In this document: one piece after another, positions 44,205-55,239 of the stretch
Layout: the number at the start of each line of letters is the position of its first letter
Numbering within the stretch: position 1 is the first letter of the stretch
NCBI GenBank assembly: GCA_024803745.1
Contig: JANJXV010000152.1
Span: forward strand, 2,221,501 to 2,285,500
Source of the DNA: Megascapheus bottae
Taxonomy: Eukaryota; Chordata; Mammalia; Rodentia; Geomyidae
Direction: 5' to 3'
DNA length: 64,000 nt
Notes under the pieces: generated by a model
What the model was told of the DNA's origin: nothing
The model's input: only the letters and a program-made list of their open reading frames with translations
Database searches by the model: none
Program-made: the position numbers and the translations under genes

Positions 44205-44300
44205 GTAGGGCCCTGGTTGGCTTTGACCTGTGATCCTAAGCCCTGAGCCTCCTAAGCAGCTGAAATTAAGTTGTGAGCCAGCATGATGGCTTCCATTCTT
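44205..44300 (-). mobile_element. SINE fragment, B1-like half
   Basis: GGCCCTGGTTGGCTTTGACC and GAGCCTCCTAAGCAGCTGAA are the complement of the B1-like left half. Confidence 0.6.
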
Positions 44301-44344
44301 TTTTCTACAAAAATATATGTAGTTATCTAAAATATATCTATAGC

Positions 44345-45455
44345 TGAAAAAAATGAATCTCTCCCAAACAAATCTTCAAAGAAACAACCATCCTATTAAA
44401 AGGTGGGCTAAAGACTTAAAAGAGTATTCTCTGAAGAAAAAATTAAAATGGGCTTTAGACACATGAAGAAATGCTCCATATCTCTAGCAATAAGGGAAAT
44501 GAAAATCAAAACAACTTTGAGATTCCACCTGACTCCAGTCAGAATGGCCATTATCAAAAAATCTAATAAGAGATACTGCTGGGGAAGTGACCAGGGGGGA
44601 TCACACCTACACTGTTGGTGTGAGTGTAAACTCGTTCAATCACTAGGGAAAGCAGTGTGGTGGTTCCTCAAAAGACTGAACATAGAGCTCCCCTATGATC
44701 CAGCAAATCCACTACTTGGCATCTACCCAATTGTCCAGAAAAAAGGGCATACTAAAGCCACTAGCACAATGATGCTCATTGCAGCACTATTTACCATAGC
44801 AAAGATATGAAACCTACCCAGATGCCACTCAGTAGATGACTGAATCAAGAAGATGTGGTACTTATACACAATGGAATGCTATGCTGCCATCAGAAGGAAT
44901 GACATCGCCCCATTTGTAAGGAAATGGAAAGACTTGGAAAAATTCATATTAAGTGAAGCAAGCCAGACCCAAAGAAACATAAGCTCAATGGTTTCCCTCA
45001 TTTGTAATAATTAGTTCACATCTAGGACTCTCCTAGCAGAGGATTACAATAACTCAAAAACCTAGGTATATAAGGTCATATAGGATGAGACTAAATGAAA
45101 GGATCTCTAGGATATGGGAACAAGAGCTATATCTTGTGTCATCGTTGCTCTTAATCTTGTGTGATTTTTGTCCTTAATCTAGTATGTTATTTCTCATCTC
45201 TTATTTTGCCCTTTGGTTAATGTCAGATTGTTACTGTATCTGATTTTTTCCCTGGCATATTGTATATATGTTTATTTGTTTATGTCAAATAGGAAAGGGA
45301 AGGGGGGAAACAAGATGATTGGGAAGGGGAGGGGAGAGGGAACTGGGGACAAAAACATGTGGAGTGGAATAAATGTGTGAGAAGTAATGCAGTCCACTAA
45401 CTGTAAATGTAATCGTAACCCCTCTATACATTACCCTGAAAATAAAAAAGAGACT
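44345..45455 (+). mobile_element. L1 3' end (ORF2 C-terminus and 3'UTR)
   Basis: The frame at 44448-44810 shows HMKKCSISLAIREMKIKTTL, the zinc-like CWGSDQGGSHLHCWCEC segment and ELPYDPANPLLGIYP. The 3'UTR follows with a G-rich run near 45300-45350 and ends in AATAAAAAAG at about 45440. It is 5'-truncated and moderately diverged from the young L1. Confidence 0.92.
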
Positions 45456-45523
45456 ATAAAAATATCTGTAGAAAATGAGGCTGGATGATGGAAACAACCA
45501 GATGCCCTACTACCAAAAATGTG

Positions 45524-45574
<51 letters not shown>

Positions 45575-46130
45575 GGAATGATACATAGCCAACCGACAAG
45601 ATAAAATAATGGCATTCTCGGGGAAGTGGATGAAAAGGAAAAAAATCATATTAAGTGAAGTAAGCCAAACTCAAAGGAACATAGGCCCAAGAGTCTCCCT
45701 CATTTGTCAAATTCAGTAGAAACCTTGGGCTCTGCTACCAGAGATTTACAATAGAACAAAATCTATAGTCATCGTGACAAATAGTATGACACTAAATGTA
45801 AGGACCTCCAAGATAAAGAAACAAAACTCATATAATGAGTGATTGTTGTCCTTAATGAACTATGTGATCTCTTATCTCTTTTGCTATCCCTTGGTTATAT
45901 CATATTGTTACAATATTTCACCTTGTTTTCTGATATATTTCATATGTGCCTACTTGGTTATTTGAAATTGGATAGGGAAGGGGGGAAATGAACATGAGTG
46001 GGGGTAGGGGAAGGGAAATGGGGACCATATCATTACATGGGGTATCAAAGTTTGAGAAGTAATGCACCTTCTATCTGGTGAATATAATGTAACCCTTCTA
46101 TAAATTACAATAAAAATAAATACATAAAAA
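45456..46130 (+). mobile_element. L1 3' end, second of three
   Basis: It starts in the A-rich end of the previous L1 with ORF2-end sequence (AACAACCAGATGCCCTACTA). An (AC)n tract interrupts it at 45525-45572. It continues with AAGTGAAGTAAGCCAAACTC and the 3'UTR to an AATAAATACATAAA tail. Confidence 0.85.
45525..45572. repeat. (AC)n microsatellite
   Basis: About 24 uninterrupted AC units inside the L1 3' fragment. Confidence 0.97.
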
Positions 46131-46560
46131 GAAGATCTGCACAGAAAAAAATAATAATGTCATTTTTGGGGTAGTGGATGAAATTAGAGTGAATCCTGTT
46201 GAGTGAGATAAGTCAAGACCAAGGAACAAAAGGTACATGGTATCCTTAATATATGGATATTAGTTTCAAACAGTAGTAGAGCGATGATTGAATAGTTGAT
46301 ACCCAAAGTTCTGGACATAATTTTGGAGATATAAACATAACTACATAGACATAAAAATCTAGGATAGACTATACACTCTATAGACATGTGTTTTATTATA
46401 GATTAATCTGTATCTATGAGATACAAAGACTCAGCTTAATTTTTACTATATTCTAAAATTTATGTGCCAGTGATTGTATAGCGATTCCCTTCTTGAATAC
46501 TTGTTGGTTAAACATGACATTTGAAATATGATGTAAAATTCAATGTTAATAATTTTTTTA
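46131..46560 (+). mobile_element. Older L1 3' end, third of three
   Basis: The block GGGGTAGTGGATGAAATTAG, GAGTGAGATAAGTCAAGACC and following is a more diverged version of the ORF2 end and 3'UTR seen in the two L1s before it. The 3' boundary is uncertain. Confidence 0.6.
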
Positions 46561-46950
46561 AAAAAAGAGGCTAGAGGTAAATACCACTAATGTACTTACT
46601 CTAAGTGGTACAGAAATTTTCTTAATGAATCAAGGGGTTTTATTACATCTTTATGCAATTATTTTAGTTCTGAGTGTTCTACACTCAATGATACTTCTGG
46701 AAAGATGATATAGCTGACTGTGTAGATGGTATGAAGACATACTGGCCTAAACGTAGAATAAAGCATTGGTAAGTGGCTGTTAGCTGTCCAGATTCTACTG
46801 GAATATGTGGAATGAATTTATTAAGCACAATGCAGGCTCTTAGTCAGATCAGGATCAAGATTATGTGGTTCCATGAGATGAATGAGGAAAGATCAGAAAA
46901 ATCTACTAAGATATCCAAATATACTTTTGAAACTAAGGTATCTGGACTCC
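46561..46950. other. Unassigned stretch
   Basis: No recognised gene or repeat. Confidence 0.4.
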
Positions 46951-47192
46951 TTTTTTTTCTTTCTTGGTGGGGAGCTTGAACTTTGGACCTGGGCAAGGTC
47001 TCTTAGTTCTTTTTCCTCAAGGCTAATGCTGTACCAGTTTTAGCCACAACTCCACTTAGTTTTTGGGTGGATAAGTGGAGAGAAGAATCTTACAGTTTTT
47101 TTTGTTTTCGTTTTTTTGCTTGCAAAGGCTTTGAATCACCTTCTCCCTGGCTAGTAGAATGACAATTATGACCCTCCAGCGCCTGGCTAGTG
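46951..47192 (-). mobile_element. SINE, B1-like + Geo dimer, decayed
   Basis: GGAGCTTGAACTTTGGACCT, CAAGGCTAATGCTGTACCAG and GGATAAGTGGAGAGAAGAAT complement the right half and linker. The left half is degraded, ending near CCTCCAGCGCCTGGC. Confidence 0.65.
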
Positions 47193-47277
47193 ATTTTTTG
47201 AAAATTGGACTTTCTTCCAAATCACGTAACTGGTACCTAGCAAAGTTTTGAAGACTGACTTAAATGTGACAGATTTT

Positions 47278-47422
47278 TGTCACTTGGAGACACTCTGTGC
47301 TGAACGTTAGAAATCTACCAGCTGAGTCACAGTGGCACTTCCAGTTTTTGTTTACGTGGTGCTGAGGAATGGAATCCAGGGTTTCATACATGCTAGGCAA
47401 GCTACATTTTCAGCCCAAGGTT
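47278..47422 (-). mobile_element. SINE fragment, IDL-Geo type
   Basis: GTGGCACTTCCAGTTTTTGT and CATGCTAGGCAAGCTACATT complement the junction and IDL half. Confidence 0.7.
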
Positions 47423-47576
47423 TTATGTTTTGTTTTTTCAGTGTTGTTGCTTCTAAGGTACTGTATGATGTTCTTTCATTTTCTTTGCTTTTTACCTCTT
47501 TTCTTCTTTTTCCCTTTAGTTTTATTCTCTGTAATCACTGTGTTGAATTCGGGTACCCTATGTCTTGTACATAGGT

Positions 47577-47835
47577 TTATGTGATTTGGGGAATGGAGAG
47601 GGTATAATAAAATGGTAAAAAAAAAAAAAACAAAGGAAAAAGGGTGAACCAATTGAACAGTGATACTTGGAAGACACTAAACGGAAATGAACTGAACAAT
47701 CTGGGTGGAGAGGGGGCTGAGGGTAGGAAAACAGAGAAAAATGAGGGAGGGGATAACAATTTTCTTAAGAAATGTGTTCATTACTTATGTAACCGTATGC
47801 CAACTATATATTGACTTAACAAAAAAAATTAACTT
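47577..47835 (+). repeat. Unclassified A-tailed repeat
   Basis: It shares the GGGGATAACAATTTTCTTAAG / GTGTTCATTACTTATGTAACC region with 32090-32150 and the upstream part with 18640-18770. It is probably the 3' end of an old LINE. It contains a poly(A) run at 47618-47632. Confidence 0.45.
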
Positions 47836-47846
47836 AAAAATAATTT

Positions 47847-48065
47847 AGCCGGGTATGGTGGCTCACACTTGTAAATGTAGCTACTCAAGAGGCTGGGATC
47901 CAAGGATAGCAGTTCAAAGTCAGCCTAGGCACTGAAGTCCATGTGACTCTTATCTCCAATTAACCAGCAGAAACCCAGAAGTGGCCCAGTGGCTCAAGGG
48001 ATAGGGCAGTAGTCTTGAGCTGAAAAGCTCAGTGACAAGACCCAGGTGCAGAATTACAGATCCAT
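47847..48065 (+). mobile_element. SINE, B1-like + Geo dimer
   Basis: AGCCGGGTATGGTGGCTCAC opens a clear 7SL/B1-like left half. CCAGAAGTGGCCCAGTGGCT and CTTGAGCTGAAAAGCTCAGT give the right half. Confidence 0.9.
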
Positions 48066-48084
48066 AACTTGAATGATGAATGAT

Positions 48085-48305
48085 ACTAGCCAGGCTCTGT
48101 GCGCTCACACTTGGAATGCTATCTACACAGAATCAGGTTTGAATCCAGCCCAAACAAATTGCATGATATTCTGATTTACAGTTCATTACCAAAAATCTGG
48201 AAGTGGAGCTGTGGTTCAAGTGGTAGAACACTAGCCAGAAGCAAAAAAAACATTTAAGAACAGTTCCCAGTCCCTGGGTTCAAGTCCCAGGACTTGCATA
48301 AAACA
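48085..48305 (+). mobile_element. SINE, B1-like + Geo, diverged
   Basis: TAGCCAGGCTCTGTGCGCTC opens the left half. GGAAGTGGAGCTGTGGTTCA and GGGTTCAAGTCCCAGGACTT close it. The right half ends like the IDL-linked version (CCCAGGACT), not the usual CCCCACGAC-type end. Confidence 0.75.
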
Positions 48306-49006
48306 AACAAAATGTGACGCTGAGTCCTCCATCATTTGGTGTTATAGTTCAATATTCTTGATATGCGTCTTAGAAATTAAGTCCCTAGCAAATACTCTCC
48401 CCTGAAATTCTGCTTCATAGCTGATTCATAGAATTTCAGCATCATTACTATCACCTTCCAGTTAGCATAGCAGTCTACTACTGAAAATTTGAAGACAACT
48501 TTTGAGTAATCCTAATAAATCTGTGTATCATCTGCACACACATCAAATCAGCAGCAGCTATGTTCTACTATTATCTAAATGTATTTAATCCCTTCTTGAG
48601 TTAAGGAGCCTTGAAGAGTAAAACATATGAAATAGTTATGAAACTAACAGTCACCGTTCTTCTACCTAATATTGTAATATAAGTTTATAAATGCAAGGAC
48701 TATTCTGAAGTGTTCAGAAGATAGCTTCTAATTATAATATTCTCATGAAGTATAGTTTTTAAGAAACATGTTGCTTGCTTTGGGAAAGCAAAGGCAAGGA
48801 AAAATGATATAAGTAAGTTCCCTATTTATCAGAAGGAAAATACTATTGGGTTTAGATCAACTTCATTCATTCCGTGCTGATGAAACAAATATTTGCAATT
48901 CCTGAGGCCAATCACTTCATTGTGATGCACAATCAGCCAGCTTAGATCAATCTTCCAAAAAAGGAAAGGAACAAATGAGAAGCAATTAAGGTTTCCAAAA
49001 TGAACC
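48306..49006. other. Unassigned stretch
   Basis: No supported gene or repeat. Confidence 0.4.
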
Positions 49007-49110
49007 AGGTGGTGGTGGAAGCTCACACTTGTAATTCTATCTACTCAAGGCCTGAAATCCAAGGATCTGGATTAAGTCTGTCTGGGATGAAAATATTCCT
49101 GTCTGAAACA
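49007..49110 (+). mobile_element. SINE fragment, B1-like half
   Basis: GGTGGTGGAAGCTCACACTT and AATTCTATCTACTCAAGGCC mark a left half only. Confidence 0.6.
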
Positions 49111-49399
49111 TCATCTCTGTTTTCACAGCCCAGCTGATACACTCTGCCCAACAGGTTCCAAACACCAAAGTCCATTTCCTATCTGAAATACTAGCAAACG
49201 TACTCACACATTATTTCCTCTTTGGGAGATAGTTGAAACATGTACCAGAAACATTTCCCTGGATTCAGAGTGGAAGTGGAAATATATACTCACTAGAAGA
49301 ACATCTAGTAAATTACAGTCAATCATCTTTCCTCACATCTTGTTAGTTAAATTGAACAATGAGTGTTTGGATCAGAAGCGATGTGTTTGAGCATACAGG

Positions 49400-49525
49400 T
49401 TGTAAAATTACTGTAATCCTAGCTACTCAAGATAAGCTGAGACCTGAGGATTCCAGTTCAAAATCAGCCATGCAATGAATTCCATAAGATTTTTACCTCT
49501 AATTAACCAGCAAAAAACAAAGCGT
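49400..49525 (+). mobile_element. SINE fragment, B1-like half
   Basis: CTGTAATCCTAGCTACTCAA, GAGACCTGAGGATTCCAGTT and CTAATTAACCAGCAAAAAAC mark a left half and linker. Confidence 0.75.
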
Positions 49526-49590
49526 TGTTTTGTGCTTAAAATGCAACAAGCCTAAGCTTTGCATAAAAGTGCTAAGGGGTAGCATTCAGG

Positions 49591-49660
49591 ATCCCACTCT
49601 CTCCACTCCTTTTTAACATAATACTAGAATTCCTAGGCAGTGCAATAAGGCAAGATGCCT
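49591..49660 (+). repeat. Short extra L1 ORF2 piece at duplication edge
   Basis: ATCCCACTCTCTCCACTCCT through GCAATAAGGCAAGATGCC duplicates L1 sequence that recurs at about 49770-49835 in the following L1. It sits at the left end of the tandem duplication and marks a complex junction. Confidence 0.8.
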
Positions 49661-52040
49661 ACATTTCTCAATGTAATAAAAGCTGTGTATGAGAAACCTA
49701 CTGCTACTATTATACATAATGGTGAAAATCTAAAGCCATTCCCTCTAAAATCAGGAACGAGACAAGGATGCCGACTCTCTCCACTCCTTTCTAACATAGT
49801 ACTAAATTTCCTAGGCAGTGCAATAAGGCAAGAAGCAAGCATAAAGGGGATCCAAGTAGGGAAAGAGGAAATAAAACTATCCCTCTTTGCAGATGACATG
49901 ATTCTGTATTTAAAGAATCCTATAGACTCTACTCCTAAGCTCCTGGAGCTGATTCAAAGCTTTGGAAGGGTAGCAGGCCATAAAATCAACCCTCACCAAT
50001 CAACTGCCTTCCTTTACACCAACCGTGAGAGGAACGAGGCAATAATCAGGAAAGAAACTCCTTTCACAATAGCCTCAAAGAAAATAAAGTACCTAGGAAT
50101 TAGCTTAACTAAGAATGTAAAGGACCGTTTAGATGAAAACTTTAAAACCCTAAAAAAGGAAATTAAAGCAGAACTAAGGAAATGGAAAAACCTCCCATGC
50201 TCCTGGATTGGAAGAATCAACACTGTGAAAATGACAATCTTCCCAAGGGCTATCTACAAATTCAATGCAATACCCATCAACATCCCAATGTCATTCTTTA
50301 AAGAAATAGAAGAGGCAATTCAAAATTTCATATGGAATAATAAAAGACCCCGTAAGCAAAAACACTTCTTAGCAGAAAGAACAGCGCTGGAGGAATTTCA
50401 ATTCCAAACTTTACACTCTATTACAGAGCTATAATTCTCAAAACAGCTTGGTACTGGCACAAGAACAGGTCTGAGGTCCAATGTAATAGAACTGCGGACC
50501 CAGATATTAAACCACAGACCTGTGGCCACCTAATCTTTGACAAGGGAGCCAAAAAATAGAATGGAAGAAAGATAGCCTGTACAACAAGTTGTGCTGGCAG
50601 AACTGGTTAAGCATCAGCAGAAAACTCAAGTTGGATCCTTCTTTGTCACCTTGCACTAGAATTAACTCCAAATGGATCAAAGACCTGGAGGTAAACTGAC
50701 ACACTGAAAAGTTTACAGGAAGGAATAGGAGATACACTAGGCCTCCTTGGCACAGGTCGAAACTTTCTTAATAAGGACCAAGAATCACAACAAATCAGAG
50801 AAAGGCTGGATAAGTGGAACTGCATTAAACTGCAGAGCATTTGTATGGCAACGGATATAGCTAGTAAACTAATCAGGAAGCGTACAGATTGGGAGAAGTT
50901 CTTCACCAACCAAACAACGGAAAAGGCCTCATATCTAAAATATATCTACAACTCAAAAAATTGAATCACTCCAAAACTAACCTCCAAAGTAACACCCATC
51001 CCATTAAAAAATGGGCCAAAGACTTAAAGAGAGTCTTCTCTGAAGAAGAAACAAAAATGGCCTATAGACACATGAAAAAATGCTCAACATCTCTGGTCAT
51101 AAAGAATTGCATATCACAAGAACTCTAAGATTCCACCTCACTCCAGTTAGAATGGCCAGGATCAGGAAAACGAATGACAACAGATGCTGGAGGGGATGTG
51201 GCCAGGAGGGATCACTACTACACTGTTGGTGGGAGTGCAAACTCGTTCAACGACTATGGAAAGCAGTGTGGCAGTGCCTCAAAAGACTAAACATAGAACT
51301 CCCCTATGACCCAGCAATTCCACTTCTTGGCATTTATCCAACAATATAGAAACAAGGGCATACTAATCCCACTAGCACAACAATGTTCATTGCAGCGCTA
51401 TTCACCATAGCAAAGATATGGAACCAACCCAGATGTCCCTCAGTTGATGAGTGGATCAACAAGTTGTGGTATTTGTACACAATGGAATTCTATGCTGCTG
51501 TCAGAAAGAATGACAATGCCCCATTTGTTAGGATATGGAAAGACTTAGAACAAATCACATTAAGTGAAGTAAGCCAGACGCAAAGGAACTTAGGCTCAGT
51601 GATTTCCCTCATTCGTCATAATCAGTAGAAACCTTAGGCTCTACTAGCAGAGATTTGCAATAGAGCAAAAGGCAATATAAAAGGCCATATAATGTGAAGC
51701 TAATTGAAAGGACCTCCAGGATATTGAAACAAAAGCCATATAATGAATGATTGTTGTCCTTAATGTACTATGTTGTCTCTCATCTCCTTTGCTGTCCCTT
51801 GGTTATCCCATATTGGTATAGTATCTCACTTTGTTATGTGATATATTGAATTTATTTGTATTTGGATATTTGAAATTTGATAGGGAAGGGGGGAAAACCA
51901 AGACGGGTGGGGGGTGTGGGGTTGGAGGGAAATTGGTACCAAGACATGTGAAAGGGTATCAATGTATGTGAATTAATGCACCTTCTACCTGGCAAATATC
52001 ATGTAACCCTTTTACTAATTACAATAAAAAATGAAAAAAA
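49661..52040 (+). mobile_element. L1 3' half (copy 1 of the array)
   Basis: It begins in the reverse-transcriptase part of ORF2 and runs through [12 protein letters not shown] (frame 49655-50434) and the C-terminal frames at 50889-51628, including [18 protein letters not shown]. It ends in a 3'UTR with a GGGAAGGGGGGAAAACC G-rich tract and a poly(A) tail at about 52022-52045. Several frameshifts and stops separate the frames. It is L1 sequence brought in by the duplication rather than an independent insertion. Confidence 0.95.
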
Positions 52041-52045
52041 AAGAA

Positions 52046-52640
52046 AGTTGTAGTGTGTCGAGAGGATGATGGGGTCAAATACATTTCTTCTTAGAAGTTT
52101 ACCTCATCTGGTTGCCCTGGATTTTCCTGGCCTTCTTCTTAGAGAAAGGCCTGTTATACTGGATTTGTGGCTTGGCAAAGATCTAGCATGTACATCTTCG
52201 AGTAAGACATCCACAACTTCCATGCCTGAGGCTCGAGTTTCCTGACCTTTGGCAACAGCACAGCAACATCTTTCTTCCTCCTGAGCCACAGGACAAGTGA
52301 GCTGGCTTGAGCTCGTTGTTAGTTACAGTGGCTTGGTTACCAGGGTTCCATATTCTGTTCCATTGTGAGGGAGGCAGGGTCACCTTTCAGGGCCCAATGA
52401 CCAATGATCCTTGCTCACAGAAGACCTCACCAAAGACATACTGGAGGCTGAATCTCTCCTCCAGTCTCACAATGTACATGTGGATGTAGTAAACAGCACA
52501 CCTTATTTGTCCATTCCCAATGTCTTCCACTAGGCCCAACTACCAGTCTGGTCTCAGGCTCAAGGAGCCTTTCTTAGGTAAGATCCAAACTTAAGGGTCA
52601 ATATTGCCCTCATCCTTTACAAAACTTTTGCTTCACAGTG
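52046..52640 (-). pseudogene. RalGDS-like exon 1 and 5' flank, fragment
   Basis: On the minus strand this matches 28010-28600. It reads flank, exon 1 (ATG 52269, MLLCCCQRSGNSSLRHGSCG, donor ATGAG/GTAAAC at 52103/52102), and the start of the intron. One in-frame TAG lies about 28 codons in. The L1 poly(A) tail abuts the intron side directly. No later exon follows in either direction. Confidence 0.7.
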
Positions 52641-52674
52641 CCTTCTCTGCCTGCATTTTGCCTCTTGTCGAATT

Positions 52675-52868
52675 TCTTTTTGTTTTTGCTAGTCTTGGGA
52701 CTTGACCTCAGAGTGTTAACATTGTTCTTGGGCTTTCTTTAGGCTTTAGCTGTCCCACCGAACCACAGCACCACTTGCAGCGTTTTCTATGTATGTTGTA
52801 ATGAGGAATCAAACCTGAGGCTTTTCGCGTGGTAGCCAAGGACTCTACCACTAGGTCAAACACACAGG
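52675..52868 (-). mobile_element. SINE, IDL-Geo type (copy 1)
   Basis: TTGCTAGTCTTGGGACTTGA, CACTTGCAGCGTTTTCTATG and CTCTACCACTAGGTCAAACA. It recurs at 60108-60296. Confidence 0.85.
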
Positions 52869-53105
52869 GCATCTTGCACATATTTTTGACGTCAATCTAC
52901 TAGGATATTATTAGCTTTCTGTATCCTAATCAATTTTTTACTGATGATTAGCTTTGCTGTCATATGTAAAAAATGCAAGTGGGAAAAACACAGAAGAATT
53001 AGTGAAATGAAAAAAAAAGCATTACACACATAGATAAGTGTTCATTCTTTGTAGGAGATAGGATATTTTGATATGATGATGATGATTTTATAATTACTAT
53101 GTCAG

Positions 53106-53305
53106 GGTTGAGAGTTTGGCATAGTGGTAGAGTGCTTGCCTAGCATCCATGAAGATCTGGGTTTTATTGCTCAGTATCACATAGATAAAAAATCTAGATG
53201 TGGCACTCTGGCTCAAGTGGCAGAGGGCTAGACTTGAGAAAACCCGAGGACAGTGCTCAGGCCCTGAATTCAAGCCCGAAGACTGGCAGAAAGATAAAAG
53301 AAAAT
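53106..53305 (+). mobile_element. SINE, IDL-Geo type (copy 1)
   Basis: GGCATAGTGGTAGAGTGCTT, CACTCTGGCTCAAGTGGCAG and AATTCAAGCCCGAAGACTGG. It recurs at 60531-60730. Confidence 0.88.
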
Positions 53306-53973
53306 AAAAATGCTTTTTACGAGCTAATTCACTCACAGCATTGGCTTCTGAAATCTTCACTTCTGCATCTTGTGAAATACCCCTTTCCCTCAACGGAGAC
53401 AAGAAAAACAGATCCATCCCATGGTCCACTGTGAGGCCACTGGTTGGGCTAAGAGCTAGTCGTGCAGCAACACATAAGTTTTATTCTAATACTTTCCAAA
53501 CTTTGTACTCAAAGATGCTACCTACTTACCAACTTAGGTCAGTTATCCTTATGCTATACCTTTTCTTCATGACTACAATATTCTTACACTCCTACGTTAA
53601 TCCTCTTTTACCTCCCCTGACCTCTCTCATTCTTTTTTTCTATCTCTGGACCTCTGCTCGTCTTTCAACCCTTATACTGCACAGATCTACACTTGATGGC
53701 TGTTGAGCAATATTGTATATGTAGATGGTTAATTATTCTCTAGGCTCAGAGGGACTTAAAGACAATAGAGATTGGATTGAGAGGCTTATTGTTTTGGGTA
53801 TAAATCGCTTATCAGTGGTTGTATTAGACTGGTCTGTAAGTGCACAAAAAGAAAGAGTGATAATACCAATCAAAACTTGTGAGCATCTAGTGTCTGCCAG
53901 GTACAGAGGTCTAGGTTGGTTATATCTGAAAAACTATAATCATATTTAGTAGTAATCTTGCTCCCATTTTCAA
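53306..53973 (+). other. Segment before L1 ORF1, origin unclear
   Basis: An AT-rich 670-bp stretch between a SINE and L1 ORF1. It is not similar to the GC-rich monomeric L1 5'UTR seen antisense at 16.5-17.6 kb. It either includes a different L1 5'UTR type or is host sequence beside a 5'-truncated L1. Frames at 53341-53706 and 53725-53949 are short and without known domains. It is duplicated at 60731-61398. Confidence 0.4.
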
Positions 53974-55161
53974 ATGGGCAGAACAAGAAACTCAAGAGAA
54001 ATGTCAAATCAAGAAATAACATCCCCCACCCAATGTAAACAGACAATGGAACAGTCACTGGCAAACCTAGAGGAGAGTCTTCCAAGTGCTACACAAATGC
54101 AATTGATAAACATCATTAATGGAAAATGTGAAAATATAAAGAAAGAGATAATGGAGGAAGCCATAGCTGAACAAGAGGAAAGCATAAACAAGGTGATAAG
54201 TGAAAAAGAAGAAGCCATAAAGGAGGCCATAATAAAGGTTTTTCAAAGAAAGATGGATGAATTCATAGAATCCACAAATGAAAACGTGACCAAACTCCAG
54301 CAAATGTACAAAGAAAATAAAGCTACTGAGCTAAACACTCAAAAGGAAATAAAGGAGATAAAGAAATCCATACATGATCTAAAACAAGAGAAGCAAGGCA
54401 TCAAAAATGAGCAATTAGAAGCAAGGGAGATGAAAAGTAAAGTAGATAGTTTTGATAGCACGTTAGACAATGCAGAGGAGAGAATTTCCGGGGCTGAAAA
54501 TAATTTAATTATTATAGAGAAAGAACAGAAAATGAGTCCATTCAAATGTAGGAAATATGAGAGAGCGCTTCAGGAGCTCCAAAATGCAATTAGGAAGCCT
54601 AATTTAAGGCTAGTTGGTATTGAGGAGGGCGTGGAGAAAGAGGTCAATGGTATTGGAAATATACTTCAGGGAATCATCTCCTAGAATTTCCCAAATATCC
54701 AGAAGGGCAGGCCCATCCAGATACGAGAAGCTTTTAGAACCCCAAACAGACCTGACCAGAAAAGAACATCTCACCGCCACATTGTAATCCGGACTGGATC
54801 AATAGAAACGAAAGGAAAGATCCTAAAGGCAGCCAGGGAAAAGGGATCAGTAACCTATAAAGGCAAACCAATCAGAATAACCCCAGATTTCTCAGCAGAG
54901 ACCATGCAAGCACGAAGTGACTGGAAGCATATATGTCATGCCCTTAAATCAAATAACTACCAACCAAGAATATTGTAGCCAGCTAAGCTCTCATTCATAA
55001 CTGAGGGAACAATAAAAACATTCCATTCCAGGGAAAAGCTGCAACAATATGTCGAAACAAAACCAACACTACAGAGAATTCTCAAAGATGCTCTATACAT
55101 AGAAAACCAAAATAAATGCAACATAGGGAAAGAAATGGCACCTAAACAGCATACCATCTAA
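53974..55161 (+). pseudogene. L1 ORF1 (two stops)
   Basis: Starts MGRTRNSREMSNQEITSPTQ. A long coiled coil follows (EEAIAEQEESINKVISEKEE and further heptads). The RNA-binding domain starts near RKPNLRLVGIEEGVEKEVNG, and the C-terminal domain contains FSAETMQARSDWKHICHALK. In an active L1 this trimeric protein coats the RNA. A TAG ends the first frame at 54682 and a second TAG lies near 54976. The frame otherwise continues to the TAA after KEMAPKQHTI. Confidence 0.92.
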
Positions 55162-55239
55162 GGACCACAAGAACTGTCAAGACACAGGCCCTAGTAAAAG
55201 CTTTTATAAACGGTAGGAACTAATAAATATCTCTCAATC

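Noticed and set aside
52046..52640. Minus-strand cysteine-rich frame considered as a small secreted peptide gene
   Set aside because: The same exon and flank occur at 28.0-28.6 kb followed by REM-domain exons, and all copies carry stops. There is no convincing signal peptide.
53974..54684. A possible host coiled-coil protein, present twice (also at 61399)
   Set aside because: The frame is followed by the L1 RNA-binding and C-terminal domains and then ORF2, so it is L1 ORF1.
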